In this document: positions 53,907 to 64,000 of the stretch, in pieces
Numbering within the stretch: the first letter of the stretch is position 1
How the letters are laid out: every line of letters begins with the position of its first letter
NCBI GenBank assembly: GCA_963576565.1
Contig: OY755039.1
Coordinates: forward strand, 72,124,771 to 72,188,770
Direction: 5' to 3'
Origin: Aspidapion aeneum
Lineage: Eukaryota; Arthropoda; Insecta; Coleoptera; Brentidae
Length of the DNA stretch: 64,000 nt
Position numbers and translations under genes: made by a program
The notes under the pieces: generated by a model
The model's input: only the letters and a program-made list of their open reading frames with translations
What the model was told of the DNA's origin: nothing
Database searches by the model: none

Positions 53907-56412
53907 TACTAGGCCAGTCAGTAAAGCGAGAGCCCCCCCCCCCCCGATTAAAGACCACCAGCTTGCAAAAGGTGTTATGTTGTTCACATTGGAGTCCTAA
54001 AAAAAAATTGAGTTTTCGACCTTGGGCGAGGTCAGCTTCCCGGCCATGTTGGAGTTAGTGTGCACAAAAAGGTTTTTTTTAAATTACTTGGTTTCTCTAT
54101 ATTTTAGAAAAAAAAGTTTTAGACAAAACTTGAAGCCAAAATTTCGTACAAAAGCGCTATTATAGGTTTTCTCGCCAGACAAACGGTTTTCGAGTTAAGA
54201 CGCTAAACATTTCGCCGCCATTTTCGAATTATTGACCATTTTTTTTTAGTTAGTGTCCTTTAACTTCGCAGCTGTTTATTCTTCAGAAAATAAAGATCAA
54301 CTAATAGCCTATAAAACGAGGTACAACTGAGTTGTCTGGGTAGTAAGTACCCTTGCTAAGATACGAACCGTAAAGTGTTAGCAGTACACCTGTTTCCTAT
54401 GTATTCCCATAATATACGTCATTTTCTAAAAAGGTAAGCATTTTACAGTGTGTGTAATAAGCTTTATTATAGAAAATCAAATTATCTTTTAAACGATATA
54501 TCCATCGAAGTGGGCCAAGTCCACGCTTAGCACTTAATTGGCATTCATACATTGGTGTTGTTTTTTAAGATCACGAAAAAAAATAATGTTTTTTAGATTT
54601 CATTTAGTTTTCAAAAAAACTAAGCATGTTAGGAAAAAATGTTAAATAACCCACGTTAGAAAAAATAAAATGTTCTTTTAGACGGCGTATTACAAAGTTG
54701 TGTTAAAGTTATTATTAAGACTCCAGGGGCGTCCGCATATTAAGGTTTTTTTTTAAATTAATTTTTCTTAAATTTTTGTTTTATTCAAATTTTTAAAAAA
54801 TATTTTTTAACTATATTGTTGAAAATAAAATTTGCTTTAAAACGATATACATCTAGTGGATTTTTGTTAACGGGAAACACAGTGATTTTCTTGTAATCAC
54901 AAAAAAAAGTATTGTTCCCATTTATTTTACCAATTTTTTTAAAAACCAAGCTTTACCAGGAAAAACGTTTTAATCTGTCTTATAGACAATTAAATTTTCT
55001 TTCGAACGATATATATAGTTATAATATTTAGGAAACTGTGTGAAACCACCACAAACAACTACTCCGAGGGAAAATACCCCTACCGGCATTGAATTATACT
55101 GATGGTTTGAGGCTTTCGTTGGGAACTTGTTAAAACTGTTTGGTTTTCACTTTCTCCAACGTCGATCACGAGGATACGAATGATCCCCATCTGGAACACG
55201 TCCTGATAGTAAGGAACAAGTGTTCCATGCCAATCCACGACCGGACCGGTTTCGACCTTTTGGGCCATCCTCAGGTGAATGTAGGCGATAGCTCCGTGTA
55301 GAGCATAAGTTGTGTGAAACGACCAGAAACAACCATCAGTATAATTCAATGCCGGTAGGGGTATTTTTCTTCGGAGTAGTTCTTTGAGTGTTCCCCGTTA
55401 ACCAAAATCCACTACATACATATCGTTTTAAAGATAATTTTATTTGCAACAAAATAGAGTGAAACAAGATTTTTCAGAAAGCTTAATTTTTAAGAAAGTT
55501 AAATAAAACAAATAAAGATTTTTAAAAAAATTCATTAGAAAAAAATAAGATGCGACGCCCCAGGAGTGTCAATAATAGCTTCTTACACAACTGTGGCCTA
55601 TTAAAAGAACATTTTATTTTCTCTGAAAAAGGTATTTTAACATTTTAAACTGCTTAGTTTTTTTGAAAACTGAATAAAACCTAAAAAAAAACTTGATTAT
55701 TTTTCGTGATCCTAAAAAATAACCCCAATTTATGGATGCCAATTAAGTGCTAACCGTGGACTCAGCCCACTTAGGTGATACATCGCTTAAAAGATAATTT
55801 ACCTCTCTACAATAAAGTTTATTATACACTTTCTGTAAAATGCTTTTGAGAAAATGATATAAAACTAAATAATTTTGGTTTATTTTCCATATACTATGGA
55901 AATACATAGGAAACGGGTGTACTGCTAACACTTCAGGGTTCGTATCTCAGCAATGGTACTACGTAGGGAACTCACTAGTACCTTATTTTATAGGCTACTA
56001 GTTGGTTTTTATTCTATGTAATTATAGATTTTCTCAAAAATAAGCAGTTTGGAAGTTAAGGGCCACTAAAAAAAAAATTGGGCAAAGTCCAAAATGGCGA
56101 AGAAATGTTTAGCATCATAACTCAAAAAGCATTCATTTGACAAAAAAACATACAACAGTGTTTTTGTGGGAAATTTTATTGCCTTCAACTTTGAATTAAA
56201 ACTTTTTTTGGTAAAACGTACAGGAACCAAGTAATATTAAAATAACCTTTTTGTGCACACGAAATCAAACATGGCGGTGAGGACCCAAGCCCCTCCAAGG
56301 TCAAAAACTCGAACAGTGTTTTTAGGACCCCAATATCAACAACATATGATAAAATCGACTACACTACCTTGTGCAAGCTAAAATTCTATAAGGACTGGAC
56401 TATACTAAGAGA
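53907..56412. mobile_element. Foldback element of about 2.5 kb with about 1.1-kb arms
   Basis: Left arm phrases (CTAGGCCAGTCAGTAAAG, CAGCTTGCAAAAGG, GGAGTCCTAAAAA, GAGTTTTCGACCTTGG, GTGTGCACAAAAAGG, ACTTGGTTTCTCTATATT) are all mirrored in order at 56180-56410. Inner parts mirror too: AGTCCACGCTTAGCACTTAATTGGCATTC at 54519, against GGATGCCAATTAAGTGCTAACCGTGGACTC at 55733. The centre is occupied by a smaller inverted unit (55035-55385). A C-run near 53937-53945 lies within the left arm. No transposase. Satellite-like phrases are shared with the elements at 20-22.5 and 26.4-28.1 kb. Confidence 0.8.
55035..55385. mobile_element. Inverted unit at the centre of the 2.5-kb foldback
   Basis: GTGTGAAACCACCACAAACAACTACTCCGAGGGAAAATACCCCTACCGGCATTGAATTATACTGATGGTTT is mirrored at 55310-55385. 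The stretch between (TTTCGACCTTTTGGGCCATCCTCAGG, CCAATCCACGACCGG) is open on the - strand for 89 codons (55349-55080). The frame runs through both inverted arms, so it is probably a by-product. A single arm is at 43330-43440. Confidence 0.65.
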
Positions 56413-57489
56413 GGTAGTGTCCTAGTGTCACTTGTTTTTAAATAGTTTTATCTGAAACTATTTATACATGTGCTAATCATGGATGTCTTGTTTAATACAT
56501 TCGTGGTGATAACACAAAAAAATTAATTACATACAACTAGAAAAAAAATCTCAAATCAAGCCATTACATGGTTTTTCATACGCTAGGTAAATAAAAAACA
56601 GCTGATATAAATTCCAGGGCTGTTTCATGGGCAGCGTAATTCATGTATTGGGCTTGTGACCGTAAAAACCCAAAATTTTTACAAACGTTGCCGATCTTTT
56701 GCGTAATTTATTTCCGTATGGTTTTCTAGACGGAGTCTGACAGAGAGAGAAAAATCGAAACCCCAAAGACTCGGCCAGAGACAAAATATGGGTATGGGTT
56801 GGGAGGGACGATACAAAAGATGCTGCCATAAGAAAATAATAACGTACAGGGTTTTCCCGTATATTTTTACACCATATCTAAAACGTTTGTTTGAACAGGG
56901 CTATCAAAATGGACGGGCCACGATCCTCCACTTTGTTGACGTCACATCCGGGGCTGATTTTTTTTTGATGGTCACGTTACGACACAGCTGAGTTGGAATG
57001 ACGTTTCATGGATATTTGATTTTTTTTTAATGAAGCCGTTTTTGAGATTGTTTTTACTTTATTCTGGCAGAACAATTTTTTTTAAATGTATAGAAAGCCC
57101 TAATTTTTCATAGCCGCTTCATTAGCTCACACAAAAATTAAGTTTAAAGCAGAAGCGAATGTGACAATCACATATGACAAAGTCAAATACATGTCAAATA
57201 TAACAGTTGGCATGTGGTACATGGCGGGTAATTTGAATTCAAAATAAGGAATGCTAAATTTTGAAGATTTTAACCTTTTAATCATGTTGCTTCCTTACCA
57301 ACATTTGGTGGAATATCGGGATGGTGTCTGAGAATATTTGACTGAAATTTTGCGGAAATCTGTAGTGCCATTTTGAAAATATCATAAAAAAACGTCTGAC
57401 CTCCCATAAGACCCAATGTAAAATTCAGCCCCGGGAGAACAGCTGATTTTTTCAGGGTCGTGGCCTCTATTTTTGTGTTGGCCTTGGTT
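56413..57489. other. Nothing recognised
   Basis: No exon of gene 2 seen. Two 60-70-codon open frames on either strand are not convincing. Confidence 0.4.
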
Positions 57490-58690
57490 TGAATAGATAT
57501 CAAAATATGATAAAAACAAAAGTTTAATAATTTTTTACGGAGTTTAAGAATTTTAGGGTCAGAATGTATTTATTTTTTCTAAATGTCAAAATTTGATAGG
57601 ATGATGGTTTTTTTAAATAGAACACCCTATATATTATTTTAAATTTTTTTAGATCTTTTCTCCCTGATTTCAAAAATATATATGTTGGGAATATTTCGTT
57701 TATTAGTTTTGGTGATTTATGCGTTTAAAAGTTTTAAAAATTAAATTGATACTTTAAAACATCAAAGCAGCCATGAAAAAGACACAAATAGTGATGCTGA
57801 TGCTTTTGTAAGGGATATAATTATTTAATATTTATTATCCGTGGTAAATCACGCAGTAATATGTGGCGCCGCGAGCCAGTAAAAACAAAAATTAATACAA
57901 TTTTGTTTAGAAAAATATAAATACTTATCTAATACTTCACTGATAAATTATCTACATTGCCTTCTTGATTTTTAATACAATTTTGAATAATTCTTATAAA
58001 TTTTCTATGAATAGATTGATAAGAGTGCGTAGAATTTCCATTAAAATCTACAAATGTCTGTTCTGTTTTGTCTTGTAGAATTTGAAGTGTTTCCAGCCTG
58101 TTCAAATTCTACAAAAGAAAATAGAACAGACATTCGTCGATCTCAATGGAAATTCTGCGCACTCCATCTATTGAGCTATTCACAGAAAATGTATTAGAAT
58201 TAATGAATATTGTATTAATAATCTAGGAGTCCATGTAGAAAATTATCAATAAATTATTAGATATTTATTTTTTACAAAAAAAATTGTATTATTTTTTGCG
58301 TTTACTAGCTTGCGGCGCCACACATTACTGCGCAGAATCACCACAGATGGTAAATATTGGTAAATAATATTCCTTTCAAAAGAACCAGCATCATTTTTTG
58401 TGTCAATGCGATTGGCTTTTTCATGGCTGAAACTTAATTTTTTAAAACTTTTAAACGCATATTTCTCCAAAACTAATAAACTAAATAATCCCAACATATA
58501 TATTTTTGAAATTAGGAAGAAAAGGTCTATTACAATCTAAAATAATATAGGGTGTTCAATTTAAACAAAACCATCTCCCTGTCAAATTTTGACATTTAGA
58601 AAAAAAAAGTTACATTCTGATCCTAAGATTCGTAAACTTCCTAAAAAATTATGAAACTTTTGTATTTATCATATTTTGATATCTATTCAA
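57490..58690. mobile_element. Near-continuous 1.2-kb palindrome
   Basis: The left half from GAATAGATATCAAAATATGA (57491) mirrors the right half ending TCATATTTTGATATCTATTC (58688) over the whole length. Paired phrases include TGATGGTTTTTTTAAATAGAACACCCTATAT, ATATATGTTGGGA, GCGTTTAAAAGTTTTAAAAATTAA, GTAATATGTGGCGCCGC and AATTTCCATTAAAATCTAC. The loop is only about 20-30 bases near 58090-58110. No coding. It is probably a foldback or snapback element. Confidence 0.85.
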
Positions 58691-58860
58691 ATAAACATTT
58701 TAGATATAGTGTAAACATATACGGAAAAACCCTGTACCTAGTTGTTTATTGTAAACACCTATAAAAAAAATAATAGTTTTAATCATAAATTATCAAATTT
58801 ATTATTTAATTGGAGACATTATTTTGGGAGGTCATTAACCAGATGACCTTATGGAGGAGT

Positions 58861-58924
58861 AGAGTCCCTGTATGTTGACATATTTGGATATATATATCCA
58901 AATATGTCAACATACAGGGACTCT
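58861..58924. repeat. Perfect 64-bp palindrome without spacer
   Basis: The 32 bases from AGAGTCCCTGTATGTTGACA to the centre are the exact reverse complement of the next 32. The flanks repeat ATGGAGGAG directly on both sides (58852-58860 approximately and 58925-58933), which looks like a target duplication around a tiny inverted insert. Confidence 0.9.
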
Positions 58925-58933
58925 ATGGAGGAG

Positions 58934-60589
58934 CAGCTGCTCCATGGTACCGATGATTCACGTGGATAAATCGGTCCAGTCTATTGTTTTCATTCTATCA
59001 AAAATTAGTCAAAAATTACAAGACGCTAGCCCTACCAAGTCCACTTCCAATCCCTGACTTCGCATGCGTAGATCTACCAATATTATTTACCTCATGTATT
59101 AGAATAGATGTACAGGGTGATGTTCACTTGAATGATTCTAACCACATGAAAATAGAAAGTTTCAAAAACCTAACCTAACGAAACCTAATCAGATCTAACC
59201 CATCAAGGTAGAATAAAGGGGAGCCGCTCCAAGCATTTGTATAATGCGACAGAAAATGGGACCCCTAGGCGTGGCTTAGAGTCGTACCAATATGTCTGCT
59301 TAACAGGGCTGCACTCAATACATTTGTTTATATTTCTTTTTAATACAAGATGACAGCTTCTTCTCTACAAGGGATATCGAGAAGGGTAATACTTAGGTGT
59401 GTGAAAAATTGATGTTTATTGATTTAGGGATGAAAATTATGAATTTATGATAAGATAAATTTTTACTTTTAATAAAAAATTATGTTTATAAAAATACCAA
59501 TAATATTAACTCATTAATAGTCACTTTCCTAATCAAAATGTGCCATATAAAATTTTATTTTGCCGCGGTAATATTTGGTTTTGAAAAGTAACAGCGACTT
59601 CTATCATTGTAAATCATTATAAAATCGATACTCCGGGGCCATGGCGTTTTTGTGGGCTTTTTGATGAAGATTTTACAAACCTGGTTTGAGTTGATTACTA
59701 ATGATCCCACCAACACTGCCTGACCTGTTAACAGACCCAAAATTATCTTAATCAAAAAGTAAGGTTAGGTGCCAATTTTTTTTTTAATTCTGAACCAGTG
59801 GCGTGTCGTATAGGGAGCCAGGGGAGGGGCAAACGATTTGATTTCATAAATTAGTAGTTCATACAATTACCCACAGGTCGGCTATGTATAAAAAATTTCG
59901 AAACTGTTTCCAGGCCACGAAAAATTTTTGTAATTTACAATCAAAAAACTTAATTGACTTATACACTGCGCTGTCAGCGAATTTGCACCAAACGGTTGCG
60001 ATTGACTGGTTCCTAATTTTACATGGCCCCCTGTTCCTAGGGGCTTTAAGTGGCTCATATGATTCTGATCCGCCAGCCTTGTGTTTCTTGGTTGGGTATC
60101 TTAAGAGCAGTGGTTCCCAAATCAGGGGGCGCCGACCAACATTGGGGGGGGGGGGGGAAGGCACGGGAGTCCTGATGTAATTTATTAGTTTTAATAAAAT
60201 TTGTTTTATTGTAGTAAAAATACAGTTTGTTTCTATATTCGTGGACAGGCCGGCGCAACCAATTCGTTAATTCAAAAAAGGGGGGGGGGGGGCAGCGCCA
60301 AAGAAAAAAGTTTGGTTATAGAGTAGGGTAGAATGTGTACCGGTTGTAAGTAGGGTTGCCAACTCCCACTGGAGCCAAAGAAGGACATTTTTATATGATC
60401 TCACAATTTAAAAAAAAATTCTAGTGCACGTTCCTTAAAATAAAGCTCTATACATATAAACATAATATAAAAATTTACTAGGTAGGTACGTATATTGGTA
60501 TGTATTTTTTAAATTAAAAAAAAAAATATTTTTCAAAACACATTTATTAAAAATAATTAGTCTAGTTTTTTATGTTTGGCTTTTTTGTG
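58934..60589. other. No gene recognised; simple runs
   Basis: Contains poly-G runs near 60145 and 60280 and small open frames without domains. CAGTGGCGTGTCGT at 59797 resembles a hAT-type terminus. Confidence 0.4.
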
Positions 60590-60750
60590 ATTTGACGTTT
60601 TTACACTTTGATGAAATGACGCTTTGTTTAAATTATTTCGACAATTTTAGGGATCGAAAAAACTACGTTTCATCTAAATTATTTTCGTCTTTTCTATTTT
60701 CCATTGTTTTATTTTCGACTAAATTACGGTTCGATATTTTTTTCGACATT
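60590..60750 (+). repeat. Minisatellite relic, TTTTACGGTTCGA type
   Basis: TTTGACGTTTTTACACTTTG ... ATTTTCGACTAAATTACGGTTCGATATTTTTTTCGACATTTT closely follows the last part of the array at 1000-1135. It is directly followed by a LINE 3' end, as the first array is followed by LINE sequence. Confidence 0.7.
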
Positions 60751-60754
60751 TTAA

Positions 60755-60990
60755 TATGACGCGGAATGAGCGCCCCAAATTACAAGCTACTACAAAGTTA
60801 ATTAAAATTAAAAGCAAGAGACGCCAAAGAAGAAGAAACACGTCCTGGCGAAAGAATCTAAGAGACTTGTGCGGCATGACGTCGAGTTCTTTTTTTGCTT
60901 GGTGCAGCAGCAAATAAGACTCGCGTTGCCATGATTTATTTCCAAGCTTGGATGGGAGGTGAAACTTAAAAAAGGAGATACAAATGGTTT
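60755..60990 (+). pseudogene. LINE 3'-end fragment
   Basis: AAATTACAAGCTACTACAAAG, then RRRNTSWRKNLRDLCGMTS in translation, then a region equivalent to the end of the fragment at 3130-3350. Only the last 75 or so codons remain, with stops. Confidence 0.75.
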
Positions 60991-61905
60991 ATTCTGTCAT
61001 TTCAGAACAGAAACGTATTGTGTGCTTGATTTATACAGATAAAAATTAATCAGGAGCTTAAATATCATATTATTTTTTACAATAATGGGTAAAATAATAT
61101 TTTAAGGCTCAAAATTAATGTTTTTGATCATGATGCCTAATTTTTTTTGCCTGCGGCGTGTACCTTTATGTCATTGTTTTGCTTCACCTTTGCAAATGAC
61201 CACGAGCCGCCACTGAGACTCATTTTAAAGTAAAAATTAAAATAAAAATATTTTGCTGTTGAAACAGCCCAATCAAAATTATATTTATTTAAAAAACACA
61301 AGTTTTAAAAATGAATTTATTTATATGGGCGAGACAGTTTGGTGGTCCAAGCCTTAGCGAGGTCCATACTTCGAGCGAGTTGTGAAAAAAAATGTTCAAG
61401 CAATATACAGCGTGTGCAAAACTTTTGCACTTGCTCTGTGAAAAACGCCGTTTTCAGTGAAAAACTTCATTATCGGAGGTAGTTTTTTAATAAATTTTGA
61501 ACACTGTTTTTGTAGAAAATAATATGAATTCTATTTTAATATGTACTTTTGTTTTATTTTTATGCTGGGGTTATGTATATAAAAATTAAAATACCTATTT
61601 TGCTATTTAGACAGCCAAAATAAAAAACAAACATCAATATTTTTGTAAAAAAACACAATCTGTAAGTTTTTTTGAATTAAAAGATAAATGGCTTTTTAAA
61701 GTTGGATTGCTTAAAAATTTTAAAATGATTAAAAAAAAACTGAAAAAAATAATCAAATTCTATACCAAAACAACAACAAAGATCATATGATGTAATGTTG
61801 CACATCTGTTTTCAGATAAAAATAAAAAAAAAGTTAAAAGTTTTCCAACTTTTTATTTTATAGAATCAACTATTATTTTTATCTGTATGTATAGTGTATA
61901 ATAGT
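60991..61905. other. Nothing recognised
   Basis: AT-rich; no coding or clear repeats, except AGCCGCCACTG at 61208, a hAT-like end phrase. Confidence 0.4.
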
Positions 61906-62591
61906 CCGGTCAATCTAGACATTCAACGTTACATAAATTCGCACTAGGCTGAAACTTGGTAGGATTGTTCAAAACACCATTAAAAATGAATCCTAAAAAG
62001 TCCTCATCAATCCGACACCTGGAAAAATTTTTATTCGGGGTCAAAGGTCACAAAAATGGGTTTTTCGCGATTTTCAGCAAAACGGTAAGTTTTATCACAA
62101 AATTAGCTCAGATCAAAATTGTAGAGCAGGTAATTATCTACAAAAAATGTCCAAGATTTTTTTTCCTAAGAGCCACCGTTTCCTAGATATAACAATTCAA
62201 AAAGTTCGAGGAGTTTATAAGAAATTCAGTGATGTATATATGTAGTGTACTTATACATATTACGACAATTCCAACTCCTCGAACTTTTTGAATTGTTATA
62301 TCTAGGAAACGGTGGCTCTTAGGAAAAAAATCTTGGACATTTTTTGTAGATAATTACCTGCTCTACAATTTTGATCTGAGCTAATTTTGTGATAAAACTT
62401 ACCGTTTTGCTGAAAATCGCGAAAAATCCATTTTTGTGACGTTTGACCCCGAATAAATATTTTTCCAGGTGTCGGATTGATGAGGACTTTTTAGGATTCA
62501 TTTTTAATGTTGTTTTGAACAATCCTACCAAGTTTCAGCCTAGTGCGAATTTATGTAACCTTACATGCATTTTTTGTTCTAATTTGACCGG
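61906..62591. mobile_element. Snapback MITE, 686 bp, arms about 310 bp
   Basis: Ends CCGGTCAATCTAGA and TCTAATTTGACCGG. Arms 61906-62215 and 62273-62591 are nearly perfect reverse complements, with a 57-base loop. Because the arms mirror, the same 70-residue peptide (beginning MVGLFKTPLKMNPKKSS / MVGLFKTTLKMNPKKSS) can be read on both strands; it is not evidence for a gene. High arm identity implies a young or conversion-maintained hairpin. Confidence 0.9.
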
Positions 62592-64000
62592 ATTATAAAC
62601 TCAGCATAAAATATTGCAGCATAAGCAGAAGTGCTAGATTTCAATAATATAATAAAAAAACAGTAAATTGAGGCATTTGGGGCAATCATCTTAAGTGACT
62701 GTTTACTTACCTTACTACTATACCCCAAGAGTAAAGAGAAAAAATATTAAATACTTAGTAAAACAAACCAAAACTTGGAGGCAAACATAGGGTGCAAATT
62801 CTGCGATCTTCTATGCGCGATCATCTGTGCCGGACGCATATTTGTATACAACACCCAGGATCGCCACTCGGCTTTCGCCCGAACATCTCTGGTAAATAGC
62901 ATACGATATGGTAAATCGCTTGGGTAACTAACACCCGTGATCGCAAAAATGTCCGTTAAAAATCAGTCTGTATTTCAGAACCACAATCTTTCTCAAGAAA
63001 GAATTCGTAAATTTCTAACATACATATATTTTTTTAAAACATACTCTCCTGGCCTCTTTCCCGGGATCCTAGAGAATGTAAAACCTAACCGTTGGCAATC
63101 GATCGCCAACGTAACCGAACCGTGTCAATGTAGAATAGGGCTTCATTGACACGGTTACGGCAGCGTTCGGGCTACAACCGAATCGCAATCATGGACCTCG
63201 TTTACAAATATGCATGCCGGACTGACCACAGAACACTTGACTGACCTTTGCTTGGCCGCGGGAGACGTGACGAAAACTTACGAATGATGCCGCCGTTGCT
63301 TAGGGCTGTTTTTACAGACGTTCCTCAGGCTTCGTTTATTTATTTCTTAAATGTGTTATTTTATATTGATGACAGAGAAAAAAAATGGGGAACAACTATG
63401 AATTCGGGTCATTTCTCATGTCTTTTTATCACATTATTTTTGATTTAGGCACATAATTTTGATAAAGGAGGACAAATGGCGTCCTCCACAGGGTCTGTGG
63501 AGGACGGAGGACATTTTGCCTCAAAGGAGGACTGTCCTCCTGGCTGGAGGACGGTTGGCAACCCTAGTTGTAAGCTTTAGTTAAGCTAGAGAACGAACGA
63601 AATTTTTTTTCCATAAAAACACAAGTACGGTTCTGTTTATTGTTTATACTCACCTATGAAATGTTATTCCTTTTGATATCTTCTAATCTACTCTGCTTCT
63701 GCTACCATAATAACGTAAAGCATAAAACACAATGTTCGTTTTCAAAAAAACTAGCAAAAATGCCACTCGAATCTTTAAGAAAACGCAATTTAAATGAAAA
63801 TAAAGCTCGATCGATCTGATCGATCGCGATGACAGAAGTATCTAAACAATATGGCCGAAGGGGGTACATGTAAATTACGTCATGTCAGCTCCCTTTATTC
63901 TACCTCGATGGATCTAACCGAACCGAACCAAAGCAAACTAAACCAATATTAAAAAAAAAACTTTTCTGACTTCCTACCCGGGATCCTAGAGGATGTGGAT
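62592..64000. other. Repeat-rich end of window
   Basis: CCCGGGATCCTAGAGAATGT at 63060 and CCCGGGATCCTAGAGGATGT at 63978 are direct copies of an end phrase also seen at 36918-37026. Between them lie small mirrored phrases (GTTGGCAATCGATCGCCAAC at 63091; GTGTCAATG and CATTGACAC at 63122 and 63143). GGAGGAC words repeat at 63467-63555. No gene recognised. Confidence 0.5.

Noticed and set aside
55080..55349. 89-codon - strand ORF with a VETGPVVDW stretch
   Set aside because: It spans the inverted arms and the loop of a small repeat; both ends are repeat sequence.
59797..61217. A hAT element bounded by CAGTGGCG and CGCCACTG
   Set aside because: The end phrases fit, but the 8 bases outside do not match each other and the interior contains an unrelated minisatellite and LINE tail.
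61956..62531. Two near-identical 70-76 codon frames on opposite strands
   Set aside because: They arise from the mirrored arms of one snapback element.

Overview
The window is a piece of a large, AT-rich, intron-rich arthropod genome, most likely an insect. The evidence is the canonical GT/AG exon edges, the very long introns, several kinds of non-LTR retrotransposon debris, many foldback and MITE-type elements, and a gypsy/errantivirus-type endogenous retrovirus that carries an Env-like ORF. I cannot name the order or species from the sequence. Nothing looks bacterial, and most of the 64 kb is repeats.

Host coding sequence is sparse but can be recovered at exon level. On the + strand, three exons (5997-6175, 24760-24858, 29257-29501) join in consistent phase. 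They encode the C-terminal part of a small protein with a hydrophobic segment, ending in a C-x5-C ... C-x5-C domain. On the - strand, four exons (53613-53702, 52552-52726, 49957-50160, 34468-34597, in transcription order) encode another protein whose last two exons carry nearly the same cysteine frame (C-x5-C ... C-x4-C). The two genes face each other tail to tail, about 5 kb apart, and are probably diverged duplicates. Their first exons were not found.

The 18.6-kb intron of the + gene holds a nearly complete errantivirus-like element (13456-19941) in the same orientation. It has 227/228-bp LTRs (AGTTA...TAACT), a 4-bp AGCG target duplication and a tRNA-Ser-type primer site. A leader of about seven 28-30 bp tandem repeats follows, then gag, a -1 frameshifted pol, and an Env-like ORF. 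The pol goes from an aspartic protease (DTG) straight to an H2C2/DD35E integrase, so reverse transcriptase and RNase H are missing although the frame is open across the gap. Env is split over two overlapping frames. The LTRs differ at about five positions, so the insertion is fairly young.

The rest by region. 0-5.5 kb: a degenerate 15-17 bp minisatellite, two dead LINE fragments, a 0.95-kb TIR element and a perfect-period 100-bp tandem. 6.8-9.9 kb: an element with TCTCG-rich inverted ends enclosing a - strand LINE remnant. 19.9-28.1 kb: two large foldback elements that share satellite-like internal units, with a LINE 3' half between them. 29.5-34 kb: repeat monomers in direct and inverted order. 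34.7-36.0 kb: a three-level nest, with a 181-bp hAT-like MITE inside a 622-bp TIR element inside a foldback. 36.3-37.3 kb: an inverted minisatellite. 37.7-39.1 kb: a second copy of the 1-kb TIR element, interrupted by an inverted dimer of a tRNA-derived SINE with 12-bp target repeats. 40.2-42.1 kb: a gene-like remnant with a PHD-type finger amid a cluster of a GTTACCGAAATGA motif. 42-64 kb: a third TIR-element copy, GC-rich foldback ends, a second SINE, and several very long palindromes (2.5 kb, 1.2 kb, 686 bp, and a perfect 64-bp one).
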